Virus record (IMG/VR): IMGVR_UViG_3300001680_000212
Span: 1 to 27,643 of that record
Source: a virus
DNA: 27,643 nucleotides
Strand: one strand, 5' to 3'
The notes beneath the pieces are model-generated. The model did not search any database. It worked only from the letters and a program-made list of their open reading frames with translations, and was not told the origin of the DNA. Every line of letters starts with the position of its first letter. Position 1 is the stretch's first letter. Both the position numbers and the translations under genes were made by a program. This document shows positions 25,847 to 27,643 of this stretch, in pieces.

Positions 25847-27643
25847 TGAGCGCATGTGACTTTATAACAGATCTGCTACCTGCAGCAAGCATAGACAGAA
25901 TTACTCTGGAAACCACCGGCGGAGATATGCAGACGCAAGACAATCCTCATATTGATGAGGATGCATCATACGCGTCTATTTGTGACGACACCGGCGCCCA
26001 CATCGGTTATGAATCCGACTCTCTTTCCGCGAAGTACGAGAATCCTACTTCGGAAGCTCTTAACTTAAGCGTAACGGTGGACTTATCTCTAAAAGAAATT
26101 ATTACATCCGGAACAGACGGCATAATCTCAAGCTGGTTCGGCCAAGAAGACTTTACAAGATATTTTAATGTTGGGGTTTTCCTGTACACTGATCCCAGCG
26201 CTTTCGAAGAAGCCACCAGCCCCGATGACCGCAGCAGTTCCATTGGTTCTTATGAAGCTACGGCCGCGGCCTCAAAGAGCGTGAGTATACAAAACTACAT
26301 CAATACATATACCGGCCAAACCCCAACGCTGGACGAAAGTGGTAATCTGATCTTCGATACTACAACCCTCGATGTATCCCTCTCAGACTTATACAACTGG
26401 GGCATGGTAACAGCAGTCTCCACCGGTGGCACGCAGTTTAAGTTGCCCATATCGGAAACGTTTTCTAGTGGAGAATTAGGAACTATAAATCCTGATGTAT
26501 CATTTTTGGGAATTATTGTTGTACCGTTTATTGACGCCGACGCGCTAGCTGCCGATTTCGATTTACCCGCCGCCACACTTGGCCTCGACCCCCTCGGCTT
26601 TGTATCTGCTGAGATAATTTCAAACAAGGTCATAAGTCCCAAGAACCCAGAAGTCACAATATTAGATCAAAGGGATACAGCCAAGCTAACAAAATTAGAG
26701 TTGAACTTAAATCCGATCGAGGTTACTCTAAACTCTGGATATTCTACGGCAGCAGATATATCTTATGTCTCAGATATATATCTGTCTCATGATGAAAATG
26801 GAAAAGCGCGCGGCGCGTTCTCTGTTAACTATAAAGATCTTGTTCGAGACAACTCGATTTATGGCCGCGCCATGGATAATTCTCCTGGCGATGTAACCAA
26901 CATGCTATTCCGATCCTCTATAGAAGAGTTGACCCTCTTTAGAGAAAGAATCGATAATACTCATACTTACGGCAAAGAATATAAAAAAGAAACACTGATT
27001 ACAACATCTGATACAACAGCCCCGCCCCGATATGGCTATGGCACAGTGATTGCTTCTCTTTTGGGCACCCGCCTCGCATCGGGCTTCACTGGAGAAGATA
27101 CCCTTGTCTATAACCGCAGCGCCACTGAAGGCGGCCCACAAGAACAAGGAAATGGATTTGGCACCCAGGGCACTGGCTTCGGCGGTACTGAAGGCGGCCC
27201 CGGATCTGGCGCCTCGTACACTGACTTCGGCGGCACTGAAGGCGGCCCCGGATCTGGCCCACAAGGAGGCGGCTTTGGCGCCCAGGGCCCTGACTTCGGC
27301 GGCACTGAAGGCGGTACCGGATCTGACCTACAAGGTGGGAGTTGGATATTTGATGAAGAATACTCCCCTGCCCTCGCCTCAGACTCTAACCAGTGTCACA
27401 CTGAGAGACCTACGACCGCCGGCCCCATTGACGAACGAGGCCTCAGCTTCCCAGGTTTCTCGGGATTCGACGGCGATACTGGTGTCCCCCCACAAGGAAG
27501 TGGATTTGGCACCCAGGGCACTGACGGCGGCACTACAGGCGCCCCACAAGAACAAGGAGGCGGATTTGGCACCCAGGGCACTGGCTTCGGCGGTACTGAA
27601 GGCGCCCCCGGATCTGGCCCACAAGGAGGCGGCTTTGGCGACC
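25846..27643 (+). CDS. Virion protein with glycine-rich repeat tract (3' partial, at least 599 aa)
   Basis: A long frame with no stop runs off the right edge: 599 full codons from ATG 25846 (MSACDFITDLLP), with a GAGG site seven bases upstream and a one-base overlap with the previous stop. I checked every codon in this frame. Residues 1-423 look like a folded structural protein: acidic N-terminus, beta-rich middle (about 60-280), and a conserved-looking block at about 305-385 (YVSDIYLSHDENG, then YKDLVRDNSIYGRAMDN and RSSIEELTLFRERI). From about residue 424 the chain turns into a Gly/Thr/Pro/Gln tract with recurring GFGTQGT, FGGTEGG and PGSGPQ units, interrupted at about 500-545 by a non-repeat segment (SWIFDEEYSP...FPGFSGFDG). 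The tract continues past the window. Likely a tail-fibre or fibre-linked baseplate protein with a flexible, elastic-type repeat arm. No named family recognised. Confidence 0.7.
   Translation, partial: MSACDFITDLLPAASIDRITLETTGGDMQTQDNPHIDEDASYASICDDTGAHIGYESDSLSAKYENPTSEALNLSVTVDLSLKEIITSGTDGIISSWFGQEDFTRYFNVGVFLYTDPSAFEEATSPDDRSSSIGSYEATAAASKSVSIQNYINTYTGQTPTLDESGNLIFDTTTLDVSLSDLYNWGMVTAVSTGGTQFKLPISETFSSGELGTINPDVSFLGIIVVPFIDADALAADFDLPAATLGLDPLGFVSAEIISNKVISPKNPEVTILDQRDTAKLTKLELNLNPIEVTLNSGYSTAADISYVSDIYLSHDENGKARGAFSVNYKDLVRDNSIYGRAMDNSPGDVTNMLFRSSIEELTLFRERIDNTHTYGKEYKKETLITTSDTTAPPRYGYGTVIASLLGTRLASGFTGEDTLVYNRSATEGGPQEQGNGFGTQGTGFGGTEGGPGSGASYTDFGGTEGGPGSGPQGGGFGAQGPDFGGTEGGTGSDLQGGSWIFDEEYSPALASDSNQCHTERPTTAGPIDERGLSFPGFSGFDGDTGVPPQGSGFGTQGTDGGTTGAPQEQGGGFGTQGTGFGGTEGAPGSGPQGGGFGD
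27135..27196 (+). repeat. 62-base direct repeat, copy 1
   Basis: This copy matches 27543-27604 with three differences clustered in one codon (AAT here, GGC there). The last 43 bases are identical. Such identity, beyond what the protein would demand, points to recent duplication or gene conversion. Confidence 0.85.
27543..27604 (+). repeat. 62-base direct repeat, copy 2
   Basis: Second copy of the unit at 27135-27196, 408 bases (136 codons) downstream and in the same frame. It is followed at once by the 35-base unit also found at 27246-27280, so repeat order is shuffled between the two halves of the tract. Confidence 0.85.

Larger units (their letters stand above)
27115..27643 (+). repeat. 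Glycine-rich coding repeat region
   Basis: Imperfect repeats of about 20 codons encode variants of GFGTQGTGFGGTEGGPGSGPQ. At the DNA level, 27246-27280 and 27606-27640 are identical over 35 bases. A 22-base core beginning GGATTTGGCACCCAGG occurs at 27154, 27502 and 27562, the last two exactly 60 bases apart. Spacings are whole numbers of codons (360, 408 and 60 bases), so gain or loss of units would keep the frame. The array is not CRISPR: it is in frame and lacks uniform spacers. Confidence 0.85.

Noticed and set aside
26905-27624. Several minus-strand open frames of 60-120 codons across the glycine-rich tract
   Set aside because: They are mirror images of the in-frame repeats, which lack stops on the opposite strand because of their GGC/GCC composition. 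They have no start signals and repeat each other.
27115-27643. Possible CRISPR-like array
   Set aside because: Repeats are in the coding frame, differ in length and spacing, and the intervening sequence encodes the same kind of residues.

Overview
The window is a densely packed, single-strand (+) stretch of a tailed dsDNA virus genome: the baseplate and tail-tip module of a contractile-tailed (myovirus-like) phage. The best anchors are a T4 gp25-like wedge protein (8996-9385) followed by a T4 gp6-like (baseplate J) wedge protein (9417-11225). They are preceded by a cell-wall hydrolase carrying an amidase and a VanY-type peptidase, and followed by a 4024-residue protein with a P2 gpI/T4 gp7-like element between two LamG-like lectin folds. 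No integrase, insertion sequence, tRNA, CRISPR array, toxin or metabolic gene is visible. The length of the structural proteins (2017 and 4024 residues) suggests a large phage. The hydrolase implies a peptidoglycan-bearing bacterial host. Host and habitat cannot be read from the sequence.

Layout. 2-1942 (open at the left edge): amidase_2 plus M15/VanY tail lysin. 1945-2883: a probable spike or hub-associated protein. 2897-2965: a 22-codon ORF with a strong Shine-Dalgarno, ending inside the start of the next gene; this may be a leader, a coupling cistron or the mark of a frameshift. 2943-8996: a 2017-residue virion protein with an SH3-like N-terminus. 8996-9385: gp25. 9417-11225: gp6. 11225-12733: a structural protein with a DNRLRE/CBM96-like sandwich. 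12723-24797: the 4024-residue wedge/adhesin. 24794-25846: an acidic protein of unknown role. 25846 to the right edge: an open-ended gene whose N-terminal part is followed by a glycine-rich tract with near-identical DNA repeats.

How the parts fit. Most junctions overlap by 1 to 11 bases (TAATG, GTGA and similar), so the block looks like one translationally coupled operon. gp25, gp6 and the gp7-like protein are the conserved wedge set that, in T4 and in related contractile machines, links the central hub to the peripheral fibres. The upstream hydrolase and spike-like protein would supply cell-wall penetration. The lectin-like domains in the 502- and 4024-residue proteins and the glycine-rich protein are natural candidates for the outer baseplate and for contact with the host surface. 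No stretch longer than 60 bases lacks a gene. I saw no terminator, and no T4-type late promoter at the gene boundaries. I find no undescribed non-structural system; the unusual items are the architecture and size of the baseplate proteins, the 2.9 kb gene start anomaly and the terminal repeat tract.
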